Below, in pieces: positions 1-9,486 of a stretch of DNA of 64,000 bases; within the stretch, counting starts at the first letter, position 1, and every line of letters begins with the position of its first letter. Below the pieces are notes generated by a model. It was not told the DNA's origin, ran no database searches, and worked only from the letters and a program-made list of their open reading frames with translations. The stretch is from Thiocapsa imhoffii (lineage in GTDB: Bacteria; Pseudomonadota; Gammaproteobacteria; Chromatiales; Chromatiaceae): contig NZ_NRSD01000015.1 of assembly GCF_016583985.1 (NCBI RefSeq), positions 51,845-115,844 on the forward strand, in the 5' to 3' direction. The translations under genes and the position numbers were made by a program.

Positions 1-458
1 CGTGCCTTGACCTCGGCGCTCGTATTCGCATACACCACGACGCGATGGTCGGGGTGCGCATCGCAGAAGGCGCCGAAGGCGTCGGCCGGGCAGCCTTCAT
101 CGAGCGAACAGGTCGCGCGCAGATCGGGCATCAGAACGCGTTTCTCGGGATTGAGGATCTTCGCCGTCTCCCCCATGAAGCGAACCCCGCACACGACCAG
201 GGTGCGTGCCCGACTGGCCGCACCGAAACGCGCCATCTCCAGCGAGTCGGCGACACAGCCGCCGGTGTCCTCGGCCAGCGCCTGGAGATCGCCATCCGTG
301 TAATAGTGCGCGACCAGCACGGCGTCCTGCGCGTGCAGCAACGCCTTGATGCGCTCGGTGAGAGCCGTCTTCGCGGCCGGGTTCAACACCGGCCACCGTG
401 GGTGTGGCGGAATCTCAACCCGACCCTCGGGTCGCGGCACAGGGTCTGCGCTGGTCAT
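1..458 (-). CDS. nadA: quinolinate synthase NadA (N-terminal part, cut by window edge)
   Basis: NadA condenses iminoaspartate with dihydroxyacetone phosphate to quinolinate in NAD biosynthesis, using a [4Fe-4S] cluster. About 152 residues are visible; the C-terminus lies left of the window. Recognisable segments are [36 protein letters not shown] and the cysteine segment [10 protein letters not shown], which contains the first cluster cysteine of the family. The ATG at 456-458 is preceded by AGGAG about six bases upstream, which fixes the start. The next gene upstream on the same strand is the dynamin-like GTPase, 35 bases away, so the two may be co-transcribed. Seen: motifs and start. Known: enzyme role. 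The missing half cannot be judged. Confidence 0.95.
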   Translation of the reverse strand, partial: MTSADPVPRPEGRVEIPPHPRWPVLNPAAKTALTERIKALLHAQDAVLVAHYYTDGDLQALAEDTGGCVADSLEMARFGAASRARTLVVCGVRFMGETAKILNPEKRVLMPDLRATCSLDEGCPADAFGAFCDAHPDHRVVVYANTSAEVKA

Positions 459-493
459 GCTCCTGAGGCTCCTAACAACAAAGAGTGGTCCGC

Positions 494-2038
494 TCAGGCG
501 TCCGAACCCGATGAGGCGGATGCGGTAGCGCTCTGAGCCAGCAGTTGATCCGCTTGCGCGGGCAGCCGCTCGGTCTGTGGCTTGGGTGGCGGCTCCTTCA
601 GCCCTTTCGGGTTGGTGTAGCGCTCATTGAGCGTTTGCACATAATTCTCACAGCTTTGTAGCACTTCATCGATCTTCTGGCGAGCGCGGCTACTCCAGCC
701 GAAGGGGCGTCCCAGGATCATCGGTCGATAGAACCTGGTATTGCGGCGAAAGGCCGTCATGAGGTTGCCGGGTGGATTCCTACGCGTGACTTCTTTCTTC
801 AACCAACTGGCCACCACCACGGCGGCGAGCTTGCGAAAGCCGAAGTGGACACCGAGGGCGAACGCCACGAGGATCCCGATCAGCGCCTCATGACCCCAGG
901 CCACCTGCTCGGTGAGGGTCTTGAGCCACGCGGGCTCGTAGGAGAACCCGACCCAGTGCCCCGCGCCGATGCTCCAGTAGAGGAACAGCAAGCCGACGAG
1001 CGCGGCCAAGATGGTGTCCCCGAGGAGGGTCAAGGAGCGCCAGCGCAACATCGCCCGTTGGAGCAAGGGGACCGAGGCCTGAATGAAACTCGTCGCGGTT
1101 TCGCGCAACGCCGCGATGATGCGGTAAGCGCGCTCGATCTCGACCCGCTCCATGCGCAGGAAGATCTCGCCGAGATCGGCATCACGTTTCTTCTCGAAGC
1201 GACGGCGCTTGTGCTCGTCCGCGATCGTAATCCCAACCTCTGGATTGTAGATGGTGTAGAAGCGCCCCGCGGTGAGTCCCGCCTCACCGATCGCACGCAG
1301 CCACGCGGCAACGACATCTTCTGGATTATCCTCGTTCGCCGCGGTATCGAGTTGATTGAGGATGTAGAGAAACTTCCCGGAGTCGGCGCGGTGGATCGTA
1401 TCCTTGACGAGATGGCGGAGGGTATCGCGCATGGCGCCCGGCTCGGGGTGGCGGGCATCGAAGAACACCAGGACCAGATCGGACAGATCGATCATGTGGT
1501 CGGTGATGCGCAGGATCGCCGTGCGTTGCGCGTCGGCATCGAACCCCGGGGAGTCGATCAGAATCTTGCCCCGCAGCCGTTCGCTGCAACTGGTCTTCAA
1601 TTGCAGGTAGGCGTCGATGCGTTTCCCTTCCCCACCGGCCACCTGCTCGATGTCGTGTGACATTTGGTAAAAGGGGAAGCGGGGGTCGGAGTCGAGCGAG
1701 ACGCCCGGGAGCGAATGGCTGACTTTCTCGGGACTGTAGACGATCACGGTGAAGCGATCGTCGACCGCCTGGTTGCCGGTCCGTTGTAATTTCTGACCGA
1801 GAAAATAGTTGATAAAAGTCGATTTTCCCGCTGAGAAGGTGCCGAGGATCGAAATCAGGGGCCACCAGGGGATCTGCGTCGCAAACGACTGGTTGCGCTC
1901 GAGCAAACCCGTCTGGTAAGCCACGCCATCGATGGCTCGAAAACTCTGTACAGCGCTCAACAAAACGGGGTTTTCTTGCTCCAGATGCGATTCCAGTTCC
2001 TGCATGCGTTGTTGAACGGCCTCAGCGGTAGACGGCAT
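494..2038 (-). CDS. membrane-anchored dynamin-like GTPase
   Basis: A 514-residue protein of the bacterial dynamin-like type. The GTPase motifs are in order: G1 GTFSAGKST at residues 66-74, G3 DSPG at 162-165 and G4 NQLD at 228-231. Two hydrophobic segments at about 337-359 and 384-412 form a membrane paddle, and the C-terminus is basic and proline-rich. Such proteins bind and remodel the inner membrane; the exact job here is unknown. The open frame extends 38 codons further upstream, but ATG at 2036-2038 has a GAGGAG site at good spacing and begins a normal N-terminal helix, so it was preferred. It lies upstream of nadA on the same strand. Family assignment is strong; function is inferred only at family level. 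Confidence 0.85.
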   Translation of the reverse strand: MPSTAEAVQQRMQELESHLEQENPVLLSAVQSFRAIDGVAYQTGLLERNQSFATQIPWWPLISILGTFSAGKSTFINYFLGQKLQRTGNQAVDDRFTVIVYSPEKVSHSLPGVSLDSDPRFPFYQMSHDIEQVAGGEGKRIDAYLQLKTSCSERLRGKILIDSPGFDADAQRTAILRITDHMIDLSDLVLVFFDARHPEPGAMRDTLRHLVKDTIHRADSGKFLYILNQLDTAANEDNPEDVVAAWLRAIGEAGLTAGRFYTIYNPEVGITIADEHKRRRFEKKRDADLGEIFLRMERVEIERAYRIIAALRETATSFIQASVPLLQRAMLRWRSLTLLGDTILAALVGLLFLYWSIGAGHWVGFSYEPAWLKTLTEQVAWGHEALIGILVAFALGVHFGFRKLAAVVVASWLKKEVTRRNPPGNLMTAFRRNTRFYRPMILGRPFGWSSRARQKIDEVLQSCENYVQTLNERYTNPKGLKEPPPKPQTERLPAQADQLLAQSATASASSGSDA

Positions 2039-2485
2039 GGGGCGGACTCCTCGGTGGTGGTGACGGATGTCCGTGCGGAGCGCTGAAGGAGGGCGCGCTC
2101 GACGTCCGAATGGATCAAGACGCGGTAGGTGGCTCGGGCAGGGCGCCCGCACGGTGAATCTGGGTGTTTAAGTGGCAATGTTACACTGAACCCGCGGACC
2201 AGGGATAGGTATTCACGCACAGGAATTGCGGACTTAGGTGGGCGCTGTGCGCGCTTCGGCTTGAATGTCGAGCGTGCTCGAAGGCATACTGCCGCACTGC
2301 GATGTGGCTAGAATGAAATGATAACGCTGCACGGGCACGGTCGCCCGAGACCGTATCCTGATGTCGGCTGTCCGGTAACGGACGAGCGCCGGGTGCGCGG
2401 CGCCATCCCGGTTTCCACCGCAAGTCCGACCGCCATGCCGCTGACGGACTGCAATTCAAATTTCCAGCGTTTGGTGTGCGATCCG
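2039..2485. other. divergent intergenic region between the GTPase and the efflux adaptor
   Basis: This 447-base stretch separates two divergent genes. Short open frames cross it on both strands, but none has a start, composition or motif that makes it convincing. It must hold promoters for both sides; one candidate is listed at 2261-2290. No RNA gene or repeat was seen. Confidence 0.6.
2261..2290 (+). promoter_or_regulatory. candidate sigma-70 promoter for the efflux operon
   Basis: TTGAAT at 2261-2266 and CATACT at 2285-2290 are separated by 18 bases, a reasonable match to -35 and -10 boxes. It would give a leader of roughly 190 bases before the adaptor gene. The call rests on visual match only. 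Confidence 0.35.
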
Positions 2486-3637
2486 ATGTCAATACAGTTT
2501 CGAAACGCCCCGATAGCGTGCGCGTTCGCGCTCACCCTGATCGCTCCCGCGAGCTTCGCCCAGGCCGATTTCGGCGAAACCTTCGTCGTACAGCAGGCGC
2601 AAGGCACCCCAACGGTCGCCTTGGGTGGCACGGTCGTCCCCTACAAGGAGGTGATGTTAGCGGCGCAACTGCCAGGCCGGGTCACCTTCATGGCTGGGCG
2701 TGAGGGGGACCGCTTCAACGAGAAAGATCTCCTGGTGGCGATCGGCGATGAGGAACTCCTAGCGAACCGGCGTGCCCTGCTGGCACAGATTGCCAGCGCC
2801 GATGCCCAGTTGCGTAATGCGGGGGTGCAGTACTCGCGAGAGATTTACTCACCGCAGTCGCGTTCGGCCATGGGTGGGATGGGGTTGCCGAATCTCTTCG
2901 ATCAGATGTTCACCCGCCCGGTTGAGAGCTTCATCGGCGAGCGGGATCGCACCGCGGAGCGCTCCGCGGATCTGTTCGCCTCAGGCATCCAGATCCAGGA
3001 GGCACAGAACGCCATGCTGCGATTGCAGGCCGAACTTCAGGCCCTCGATTCAAAGATTCGTGACGCCCGCAGCATCGCTCCCTTCAACGGTGTGATCGTG
3101 CGTCGCATGGTCGAGGTCGGTGACACGGTACAGCCCGGACAACCGATGCTGAATTTCGCGGATGTCGAATACCTGCAGGTGGATGTCGACGTTCCAGCGC
3201 GTCTGCGCCCAGGGCTAAGCGACGGCATGATGGTGCAGGCTGAGCTCGACCAGGACAACCGGCGCGTGCCGATTCGCGTCGCACAGATCTTCCCCATGGC
3301 CGATCCGCAACGTCATACCGTGAAGGTGAAATTCGACCTGCCCCAGGGGGTGTCCGAACCCGGCATGTATGCCCGGGTGCTGGTGCCCGACGTCAATGCA
3401 CCGGCCCGCTCCAATCCCGTCATCCCGAGTACGGCGGTGCGCTACAACGGAAGCTTGCCTGGGGTCTATGTGATCAATGCACGCGGTGAGCCTGAACTCC
3501 GACTCATTCGGGTCGGTGAAGAGCTGCGGGGCGGAATGATCACCGTGCTCAGTGGGTTGCGGGCCGGTGAACAGGTGATGACCAACCCGGGACCGCGCGT
3601 CACCGCGGGTTGGGCGACCGGCACCGCGCCGCGTTGA
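2486..3637 (+). CDS. RND efflux periplasmic adaptor (membrane fusion protein)
   Basis: A 383-residue HlyD/AcrA-type adaptor. Residues 1-27 look like a signal peptide ending near SFAQA. The lipoyl/barrel region is recognisable in GTVVPYKEVMLAAQLPGRV and in RSIAPFNGVIVRRMVEVGD, with a helical hairpin between them and a beta-barrel after GQPMLNFADVEYLQVDVDV. It would link the inner-membrane pump encoded next (100-base gap) to an outer-membrane channel; no TolC gene is present in the window. The reading frame continues upstream, so ATG 2486 was chosen because it gives a clean signal peptide; the ribosome-binding site is weak and the exact start is uncertain. The hairpin region includes an unusual Met/Gly segment (SAMGGMGLPNLFDQMF). 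Substrate is unknown. Confidence 0.88.
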   Translation: MSIQFRNAPIACAFALTLIAPASFAQADFGETFVVQQAQGTPTVALGGTVVPYKEVMLAAQLPGRVTFMAGREGDRFNEKDLLVAIGDEELLANRRALLAQIASADAQLRNAGVQYSREIYSPQSRSAMGGMGLPNLFDQMFTRPVESFIGERDRTAERSADLFASGIQIQEAQNAMLRLQAELQALDSKIRDARSIAPFNGVIVRRMVEVGDTVQPGQPMLNFADVEYLQVDVDVPARLRPGLSDGMMVQAELDQDNRRVPIRVAQIFPMADPQRHTVKVKFDLPQGVSEPGMYARVLVPDVNAPARSNPVIPSTAVRYNGSLPGVYVINARGEPELRLIRVGEELRGGMITVLSGLRAGEQVMTNPGPRVTAGWATGTAPR

Positions 3638-3737
3638 GTTGACCTCTATCTTGCACCCGTCGGGAGGTCGCAACCGCGGCCGCCCCGGCATCGATGTCGC
3701 AGTGATGCGGCCCCGGCCGGTTTAATCTGGATTCGAC

Positions 3738-6700
3738 ATGAGCCAAGACGTCACATCCCCCCCGCAGGAGCGTCAGGAACCCGCTTACGACGAGGACAGC
3801 CTCGGGATTGCCGGGCGAACTGCCCGTTTCTTCATTCGCTCGCCCCTCTCGCCGCTCTTCTACGTGGCGATGCTCCTGATGGGGCTGTTGGGTCTCATTC
3901 TGACGCCGCGTCAGGAAGACCCACAGATCTCGGTCCCCATGATCGACATCATGGTGCAGTACCCCGGAGCCTCGGCGCAGCAGGTCGCCAACATGGCGAT
4001 GCAGCCGCTCGAGCGCATGATGAGTGAGATTCCGGGGGTCAAGCACGTCTATTCGGCATCCGAGCGTGGTCAGGGCATCGTGACCATCGAGTTCGAAGTC
4101 GGTGAGTCGATGGGGCCGTCGTTGGTCAAGGTCAACGACAAGATCGCGTCGAACATGGACAAGATCCCGCCTGGCGTCATGTCACCGCTGGTGAAAAGTA
4201 AGGGGATCGATGATGTGCCGATCGTCACCCTGACCATCTGGTCAAAAGACCTCGATGGCGATGGCATTCCGGATGTCGATGATGGTCAGTTGCGTCTGCT
4301 TGCCCAGGATGTGTTGCAAGCGGTGAAGCAGGTGAAGGATACCGGGAATGCCTTCATCGTGGGTGGGCGACGCGAGGTGGTGACCGTCGATGTGTTGCCT
4401 GAGCGTCTGTCGGGGCATGGGGTCAGTCTCGATCAGGTCGCCCAGACCCTGATCAGTGCCAATGCCGAGCAGGTCGCGGGCGGGCTCGAGGCGAGCGGTG
4501 CGCGGTTCTCGGTCACGACCGGAGCCTTCCTGACCGGGGTCGAGGACATCAGCCGGCTCGTCGTCGGCACCTTCAACGACCGGCCGGTCTATATCCACGA
4601 CATCGCACGGGTCGAACAGGGTCCGGAAGATGCGCGCGAGCTGGTTGCCTATTACAGCGGCCCCGCGGCGGAGGTGGAGGATCGCGCCGATGGGCGCCCC
4701 GCCGTGACCATCGCGATCGCGAAAAAGGAACTGACCAACGGGGTGACCGTTGCCAATGCCATCATCGAGCGCGTGGAGGAACTGAAGGGGCACCGCATCC
4801 CGGCGAATGTCGAGGTCAGCATCACCCGCAACTATGGTGCCTCGGCGGATCAGAAGGTTTCGGAGTTGATCGGAAAACTGATCAAGGCCACCTTCTTCGT
4901 TGTCATCCTGGTGCTCCTCGCCTTCCGGGCGATCCGCCCCGCGATCGTGGTCATGCTCGTGATCCCGGTCGTGCTCTTCATGACCGTCTTCGTCGCCTGG
5001 GTGGCGAACTACACGATCGATCGAGTCAGCCTCTTCGCACTCATCTTCTCGATCGGAATTCTCGTCGATGATGCGATCGTGGTGGTCGAGAACATCTACC
5101 GACGCTGGCTCGAAGAGGGACGGACCGACGAGGACACCGCCATCGACGCCGTGCGGGAGGTCGGAAACCCCACCATCCTGGCGACCTTCACCGTGATCGC
5201 GGCGTTGCTGCCCATGGGTTTCGTCAGTGGCATGATGGGGCCTTACATGGCCCCGATCCCGGTGCTCGGCTCGGTGGCGATGTTCATCTCGCTGTTCGCC
5301 GCCTTCGTCTTCACGCCTTATTTCGCGATCTCCAAATGGTTGCGTCCCTCCATGCGCTATCTGGAAGCGGCGGAGAAGCGTGAGCATAAGGAAGCGGAGA
5401 ATCTTGAGAAGATCTATCGCCGGGTGCTGACGCCATTGATCGAGAACCGGCGCAAGCGTCTCGTCTTCAAGCTCGTCCTCTGGGGCACCTTCCTCTTCAC
5501 CCTGTCCTTTTTCTACTTCCAGTGGGTCGCGGTGAAGATGCTCCCGCTGGACAACAAGCCCGAATTCTCGGTCGTCCTCGATATGCCGGAGGGCACGGCA
5601 CTGCCGGTGACGGCCAATCTCGCGCACCGCATGGCGGACAAGCTCCGCGGTATCCCCGAGGTGACCGCGATCCAGCTCTACGCGGGGACGGCACGGCCAT
5701 TCGATTTCAATGGCATGGTGCGGCACTACTATCTGCGCTCGGATCCGTGGCAGGGTGAAATCCAGGTTCAGTTGACCGACAAGAACGAACGCCAACGCAC
5801 CAGTCACGAGATCGCGGTCGAGGCGCGTGATCTGCTCGGCACCCTCGTCGAGGGAACCGGCGCGACCATCGCGGTCGTCGAGATGCCGCCGGGGCCGCCG
5901 GTGCTCCAGTCGGTCGTCGCCGAGGTGTATGGCCCCACGCCAGAACTGCGGCGCCAATTCGCGCGTGATCTGACCGAGTTCTTCCGACAAGCCGAAAGTA
6001 CCCGGGACGTCGACAATTATTTGCGCGGTGCCTTTGATTATTGGCGCTTCAATGTCGACACCGAGAAGGCGGTCAGGCGTGGGATCTCGGTGGATACCAT
6101 CAATCGCAATCTGGCCATGGCCCTTGGCGGCTCGCCAATCGGCGACATCAAGCCGCAGACGGGTCGCCAGATCGGCCATGAGCCGGTGCAGATCATCCTC
6201 CAGGTTCCGCTCGCCGAACGGTCGCAGATCGAGCGTCTTGGGGACTTGCCGATCCTGTCCAGTCAAGGCATCACGGTGCCGCTGCGTGAACTTGGTGAAT
6301 TCCAGTTGACGCCGGAAGAGGACATCATCTTCCACAAGGATCTGCGCCCGGTCGAATACGTGGTCGCCGACGTCGGTGGGCGTCTCGCTGCCCCGGTCTA
6401 TGCCATGTTCCAAATCGAGCGGCTCCTGCGCGAGCAGAACTACATCGCGCCGGATGGCACCAAGCCGCAGGGCGACGAGAACATGGACGATGCCATCTTC
6501 TGGGTCGGCGCACCGCCTGACAGCACGCGTCTCGCCTGGACCTGGGCCGGGGAGTGGACCGTGACCTATGAAACCTTCCGGGACATGGGCGCGGCCTTCG
6601 CCGTGGCGCTGGTGCTCATTTATATCCTGGTGGTCTGGGAGTTCGGGAATTTCCGCATCCCGCTCGTGATCATGGCGCCGATTCCGCTGACCCTGCTGGG

Positions 6701-7667
6701 GATCATTCCCGCGCATGCCATCATGTTCAATCTTGGCTTGGGAGGTGAGTTCACGGCGACCTCCATGATTGGCTGGATCGCTCTCGCGGGGATCATCGTG
6801 CGCAACTCCATCCTGTTGGTCGATTTTGCGATCCACGAGATTCAAAAGGGTGTCCCCGTCGCCGAGGCCATGATTCGCTCCTGCAAGATCAGAACGCGGC
6901 CGATCGTGATCACCGCGCTGGCCTTGGTGGCTGGGTCGAGCGTGATCATTACCGATCCGATCTTCCAGGGGATGGCGATCTCGCTCTTGTCCGGGGTGCT
7001 GGTGTCGACCGTGCTGACCCTGATCGTGATCCCCTTGGGTTGCGTGGCCGCGGGCGATGATATGTGCCGCGTGGCGGTGGCCGCGGCCCCATCCGGGACA
7101 AGCCTGCCCTGTCAGCTCGAGGCCGATACGAAGCCCACGACACCGCGTCGTCCCGCCGGGGGGGTGAGTGGTTTCTTCGGCAAGCTGGTTGAGTTCTTCA
7201 TCCTCGCGCTCTATGCGCTGCGCGGGATTGGTCTGCTGCTGTTCGAGGCGATCAAGTCGGTCTTCAAATCGAAATCGAAGCCGGAACCGAAGCGCCCGTC
7301 GACTCCCATCGCGTCCTCGCCGGAGACGGCCGCCACGCGCGGGTCTTCAGCAGCCTCCGCCGCCGGTACGAATCCAAGCCCGGCGGTAGCGCGCGACGCG
7401 GTGGTGAGCACCCCGTCGACCACGGTTGTTGCACCACCCGCGGCGGACGAGGCGGATGCGCCCAAGACGCCGGCCACGCCCAGGAAGGCGGCGACCAAAA
7501 AGACCACGACGCGGAAGACGGCGACCAAGAAGACGGCGACCAAGAAAGCCGCTCCGAAGTCCGGGTCATCCGCCGCGGACAAGTCGTCACAGTCGGTGCA
7601 GAAGAAGGCCCCGCGACGTGGCATTCGTTTGAAGATCGATGACGAGGGCGAGTCAACCGATCGGTAG
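3738..7667 (+). CDS. RND efflux pump with extra helix and Lys/Thr/Ala-rich C-terminal tail
   Basis: An inner-membrane proton-driven RND transporter of the AcrB/HAE superfamily, 1309 residues. The core fills about residues 1-1100 and shows the usual twelve-helix layout. TM4 has the proton-relay pair D444-D445 (SIGILVDDAIVVVENIYR); in TM10 the AcrB lysine is replaced by arginine (GIIVRNSILLVDF). Family members usually run 1030-1100 residues, so about 200 extra residues follow: a segment with three cysteines, an additional hydrophobic stretch around 1148-1174 (FFILALYALRGIGLLLFEAI), then an Ala/Pro/Ser-rich linker and a basic block with TKK/TRK steps near 1245-1275. It follows the adaptor gene and is probably co-transcribed. 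The pump assignment is secure; the tail's role and the substrate are unknown. Confidence 0.92.
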   Translation: MSQDVTSPPQERQEPAYDEDSLGIAGRTARFFIRSPLSPLFYVAMLLMGLLGLILTPRQEDPQISVPMIDIMVQYPGASAQQVANMAMQPLERMMSEIPGVKHVYSASERGQGIVTIEFEVGESMGPSLVKVNDKIASNMDKIPPGVMSPLVKSKGIDDVPIVTLTIWSKDLDGDGIPDVDDGQLRLLAQDVLQAVKQVKDTGNAFIVGGRREVVTVDVLPERLSGHGVSLDQVAQTLISANAEQVAGGLEASGARFSVTTGAFLTGVEDISRLVVGTFNDRPVYIHDIARVEQGPEDARELVAYYSGPAAEVEDRADGRPAVTIAIAKKELTNGVTVANAIIERVEELKGHRIPANVEVSITRNYGASADQKVSELIGKLIKATFFVVILVLLAFRAIRPAIVVMLVIPVVLFMTVFVAWVANYTIDRVSLFALIFSIGILVDDAIVVVENIYRRWLEEGRTDEDTAIDAVREVGNPTILATFTVIAALLPMGFVSGMMGPYMAPIPVLGSVAMFISLFAAFVFTPYFAISKWLRPSMRYLEAAEKREHKEAENLEKIYRRVLTPLIENRRKRLVFKLVLWGTFLFTLSFFYFQWVAVKMLPLDNKPEFSVVLDMPEGTALPVTANLAHRMADKLRGIPEVTAIQLYAGTARPFDFNGMVRHYYLRSDPWQGEIQVQLTDKNERQRTSHEIAVEARDLLGTLVEGTGATIAVVEMPPGPPVLQSVVAEVYGPTPELRRQFARDLTEFFRQAESTRDVDNYLRGAFDYWRFNVDTEKAVRRGISVDTINRNLAMALGGSPIGDIKPQTGRQIGHEPVQIILQVPLAERSQIERLGDLPILSSQGITVPLRELGEFQLTPEEDIIFHKDLRPVEYVVADVGGRLAAPVYAMFQIERLLREQNYIAPDGTKPQGDENMDDAIFWVGAPPDSTRLAWTWAGEWTVTYETFRDMGAAFAVALVLIYILVVWEFGNFRIPLVIMAPIPLTLLGIIPAHAIMFNLGLGGEFTATSMIGWIALAGIIVRNSILLVDFAIHEIQKGVPVAEAMIRSCKIRTRPIVITALALVAGSSVIITDPIFQGMAISLLSGVLVSTVLTLIVIPLGCVAAGDDMCRVAVAAAPSGTSLPCQLEADTKPTTPRRPAGGVSGFFGKLVEFFILALYALRGIGLLLFEAIKSVFKSKSKPEPKRPSTPIASSPETAATRGSSAASAAGTNPSPAVARDAVVSTPSTTVVAPPAADEADAPKTPATPRKAATKKTTTRKTATKKTATKKAAPKSGSSAADKSSQSVQKKAPRRGIRLKIDDEGESTDR

Positions 7668-7686
7668 ATCACTCACCGATCGGTGA
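7656..7686. repeat. two copies of a perfect 10-bp palindrome at the end of the efflux gene
   Basis: ACCGATCGGT occurs at 7656-7665, overlapping the pump's stop codon, and again at 7675-7684; the second copy extends to the 14-base palindrome TCACCGATCGGTGA (7673-7686). Since each unit is self-complementary the pair could be a tandem operator for a dimeric regulator, or fold as a 10-bp stem with a nine-base loop in RNA. No T-run follows, so a classical terminator is less likely. Confidence 0.6.
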
Positions 7687-7770
7687 TAAGCGGCGCGCCA
7701 CGGGGAACGCACGGCCGATCAACAGCAGTCAGGATGGAATGCCGTGCGACCGAGGAGACGCCTATTGGAT

Positions 7771-8373
7771 ATGGCCCCGCGATGGGTTCTGGTCATGACC
7801 TGGATCGTGATCAGTGCGTCGGTGAGCGCCCAATCCGCCTGGGACCGGTCATCCACTCCCGATTGGGGTGGTGATGCAGGTGAGTCCGGCCGTGGCGCGA
7901 CGGCTTCGCGACCATCGTGGCAGGAGGCGAGCCCGGCGCCCTGGGGGGCTCCTTCCCGGCGGCAGTGGTCAGGCGAGGATCCGAGTGGATGGCAGGCTCC
8001 GACCTGGCCGCCCGGTGATCTCCGTTGGGAGCAACCGGCGCCCGCTCGTGTCGAGTCGTCGCCACAGTGGGAACGGGAGTCAATTCAATACCGCTTCCGC
8101 GGCGATCCAATGCCTGGCGCGGGTCCGGCCAGGGAGTTTGACGCCCAGAGCGGCTACCGGTTTCGACCCTTGTCTCCGGCTGAGTCGAGTCGCGGTGTGG
8201 ACACACCCGGTTGGAGGCCGCTGGAGCCGAGCATGTCCCAGTCGTCTCGCGAGGATCCCAGCAACTGGCGGGATCCCGCGAGCGGATGGCGAGGCGGATC
8301 CTCGGGGGGCTTGATGGATGCCCTGAGCCCCCCGCCGCCGAGTCTGGGTTACGAGGGGGTTCCTTGGCCCTAG
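7771..8373 (+). CDS. secreted Trp/Pro/Ser-rich low-complexity protein of unknown function
   Basis: About 200 residues from ATG 7771. The N-terminus (APRWVLVMTWIVISASVSAQ) is a convincing signal peptide. The rest has no recognised domain: it is rich in tryptophan, proline, serine, arginine and glycine, with W recurring every 6-12 residues and related phrases such as DPSGWQAP, DPSNWRDP and DPASGWRGG. It lacks cysteine and looks disordered and exported. A GTG at 7744 in the same frame would add nine residues including an arginine cluster and has AGGA upstream; the AGGAG near 7753-7757 lies 13 bases before ATG 7771, so the start is uncertain. It is the first gene after the efflux pump. Codon pattern looks genuine, but the product is hypothetical. 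Confidence 0.65.
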   Translation: MAPRWVLVMTWIVISASVSAQSAWDRSSTPDWGGDAGESGRGATASRPSWQEASPAPWGAPSRRQWSGEDPSGWQAPTWPPGDLRWEQPAPARVESSPQWERESIQYRFRGDPMPGAGPAREFDAQSGYRFRPLSPAESSRGVDTPGWRPLEPSMSQSSREDPSNWRDPASGWRGGSSGGLMDALSPPPPSLGYEGVPWP

Positions 8374-8600
8374 AGAGGCGCGGTGAGCAGGGCCTGGCAC
8401 CGGGGGTAGCCCGCTTGTGGAGGGCGCCGAATTGCCCCAATCTGTATCCGTGAACCGATGATTCGACGCGCAATGGACACCGCGCCTATTGATGCGACCC
8501 ATTGAATTGAAATGGGTTTCGCTGTGGGGTCGGGGGTGTGACAGCACGGCCACCCTGCGTACGAGAAAGAAGATTGACCACCGAACGACGCGAGGACAAG

Positions 8601-9371
8601 ATGAAGATGACAAAACAACAGCCCATGATCATGTGTTTCGCGCTTGCGTCCCTCTTCGTGGGAAACGTTCAAGCCGACCTGTCTGGAGTGCAGTTTTCCG
8701 CCGACATGATCAGCAGTGGTCCGGACGGTCAGACGACCGCTGGCAAGATGTTCGTCGGTGAGGGGCGGATGCGGATGGAGATGACCCAGCAGGGTCAAAA
8801 CGTCATTCGCATCAGCGACCAGAACCGTGGTGTTGAGTGGATCCTCTTCCCTGAACAACAGTCGTATCTCGAACAGGTCGCGCCACCCGGCTCCGAGGGC
8901 CTGGCCCCGGCGCCATCGGCTGAAACCAATCCTTGTGCCAATCTACCCGGCCTCACCTGCACGCGCGCTGGGGAGGAGGATGTCGCGGGTCGCCCGGCGG
9001 TGAAATGGGAGATGGTCATGACCCATGAAGGTCAGACGATGCAGGGGGCGCAATGGATCGACCGCGAACGGGGATTACCGCTGCGGCACGAGATGCCCAA
9101 TGGCGAAACGATGGAGTTGTCCCTGATTGGCACCGAGACGGTCGAGGGTCGTCAGGTGGAGAAATGGGAGATGATCACAAGCGTGCCCGACCAGGCACCG
9201 AGCCGGACCTTCCAGTGGTATGACCCGCAACTGAAGCTTTCGGTACGCGAGGAATTTCCGGGCGGCTATGTGCGCGAGTTGACCAGCATCCGAATTGCCG
9301 AGCAACCCGATCATCTCTTCACTCTGCCGGCTGGCTATCAGCGCATGGAGATGCCGCAGCCGACGAACTGA
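8601..9371 (+). CDS. exported protein, probable LolA-like/DUF4412-type beta fold
   Basis: A 256-residue protein with a signal peptide cleaved near NVQA/D (residues 1-23). The mature part begins SGVQFSADMISSGPDG and contains repeated beta-strand phrases (GKMFVGEGRMRMEMTQQGQ, VEWILFPEQQSYLEQ, VEKWEMITSVPDQ, FQWYDPQLKLSVREEFPGG). This resembles the half-barrel found in DUF4412 and LolA-related periplasmic proteins, which bind lipids or hydrophobic ligands; that match is tentative. Two cysteines (NPCANLPGLTC) may form a disulfide. ATG 8601 follows GAGGACAAG, a fair ribosome-binding site; the frame is open further upstream but without signal-peptide logic. It sits between the Trp-rich secreted protein and the ParA-like gene. 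Function is not known. Confidence 0.75.
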   Translation: MKMTKQQPMIMCFALASLFVGNVQADLSGVQFSADMISSGPDGQTTAGKMFVGEGRMRMEMTQQGQNVIRISDQNRGVEWILFPEQQSYLEQVAPPGSEGLAPAPSAETNPCANLPGLTCTRAGEEDVAGRPAVKWEMVMTHEGQTMQGAQWIDRERGLPLRHEMPNGETMELSLIGTETVEGRQVEKWEMITSVPDQAPSRTFQWYDPQLKLSVREEFPGGYVRELTSIRIAEQPDHLFTLPAGYQRMEMPQPTN

Positions 9372-9385
9372 GACCTGACTTGAGA

Positions 9386-9409
9386 CCGCGGTCGTGCCCC
9401 TGACCGCGG
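9386..9409 (+). terminator. hairpin after the exported protein gene
   Basis: CCGCGGTC at 9386-9393 pairs perfectly with GACCGCGG at 9402-9409 across an eight-base loop, 15 bases after the stop codon. There is no T-run, so it may be a 3'-end stabilising hairpin or a factor-dependent stop rather than a full intrinsic terminator. Confidence 0.45.
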
Positions 9410-9486
9410 CTTCGATCCGAGCCCATCCGTGGCGTCAGGCCCCGGCAGGACGGGGTCCTGCGACAGAGTTGATTTGGAACCAAGCC

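Noticed and set aside
4242..6845. An 867-codon open frame antisense to the RND pump
   Set aside because: It mirrors the coding strand of a clear pump gene, its product is His/Asp/Arg-biased with no motif, and such antisense frames are common at this GC content.
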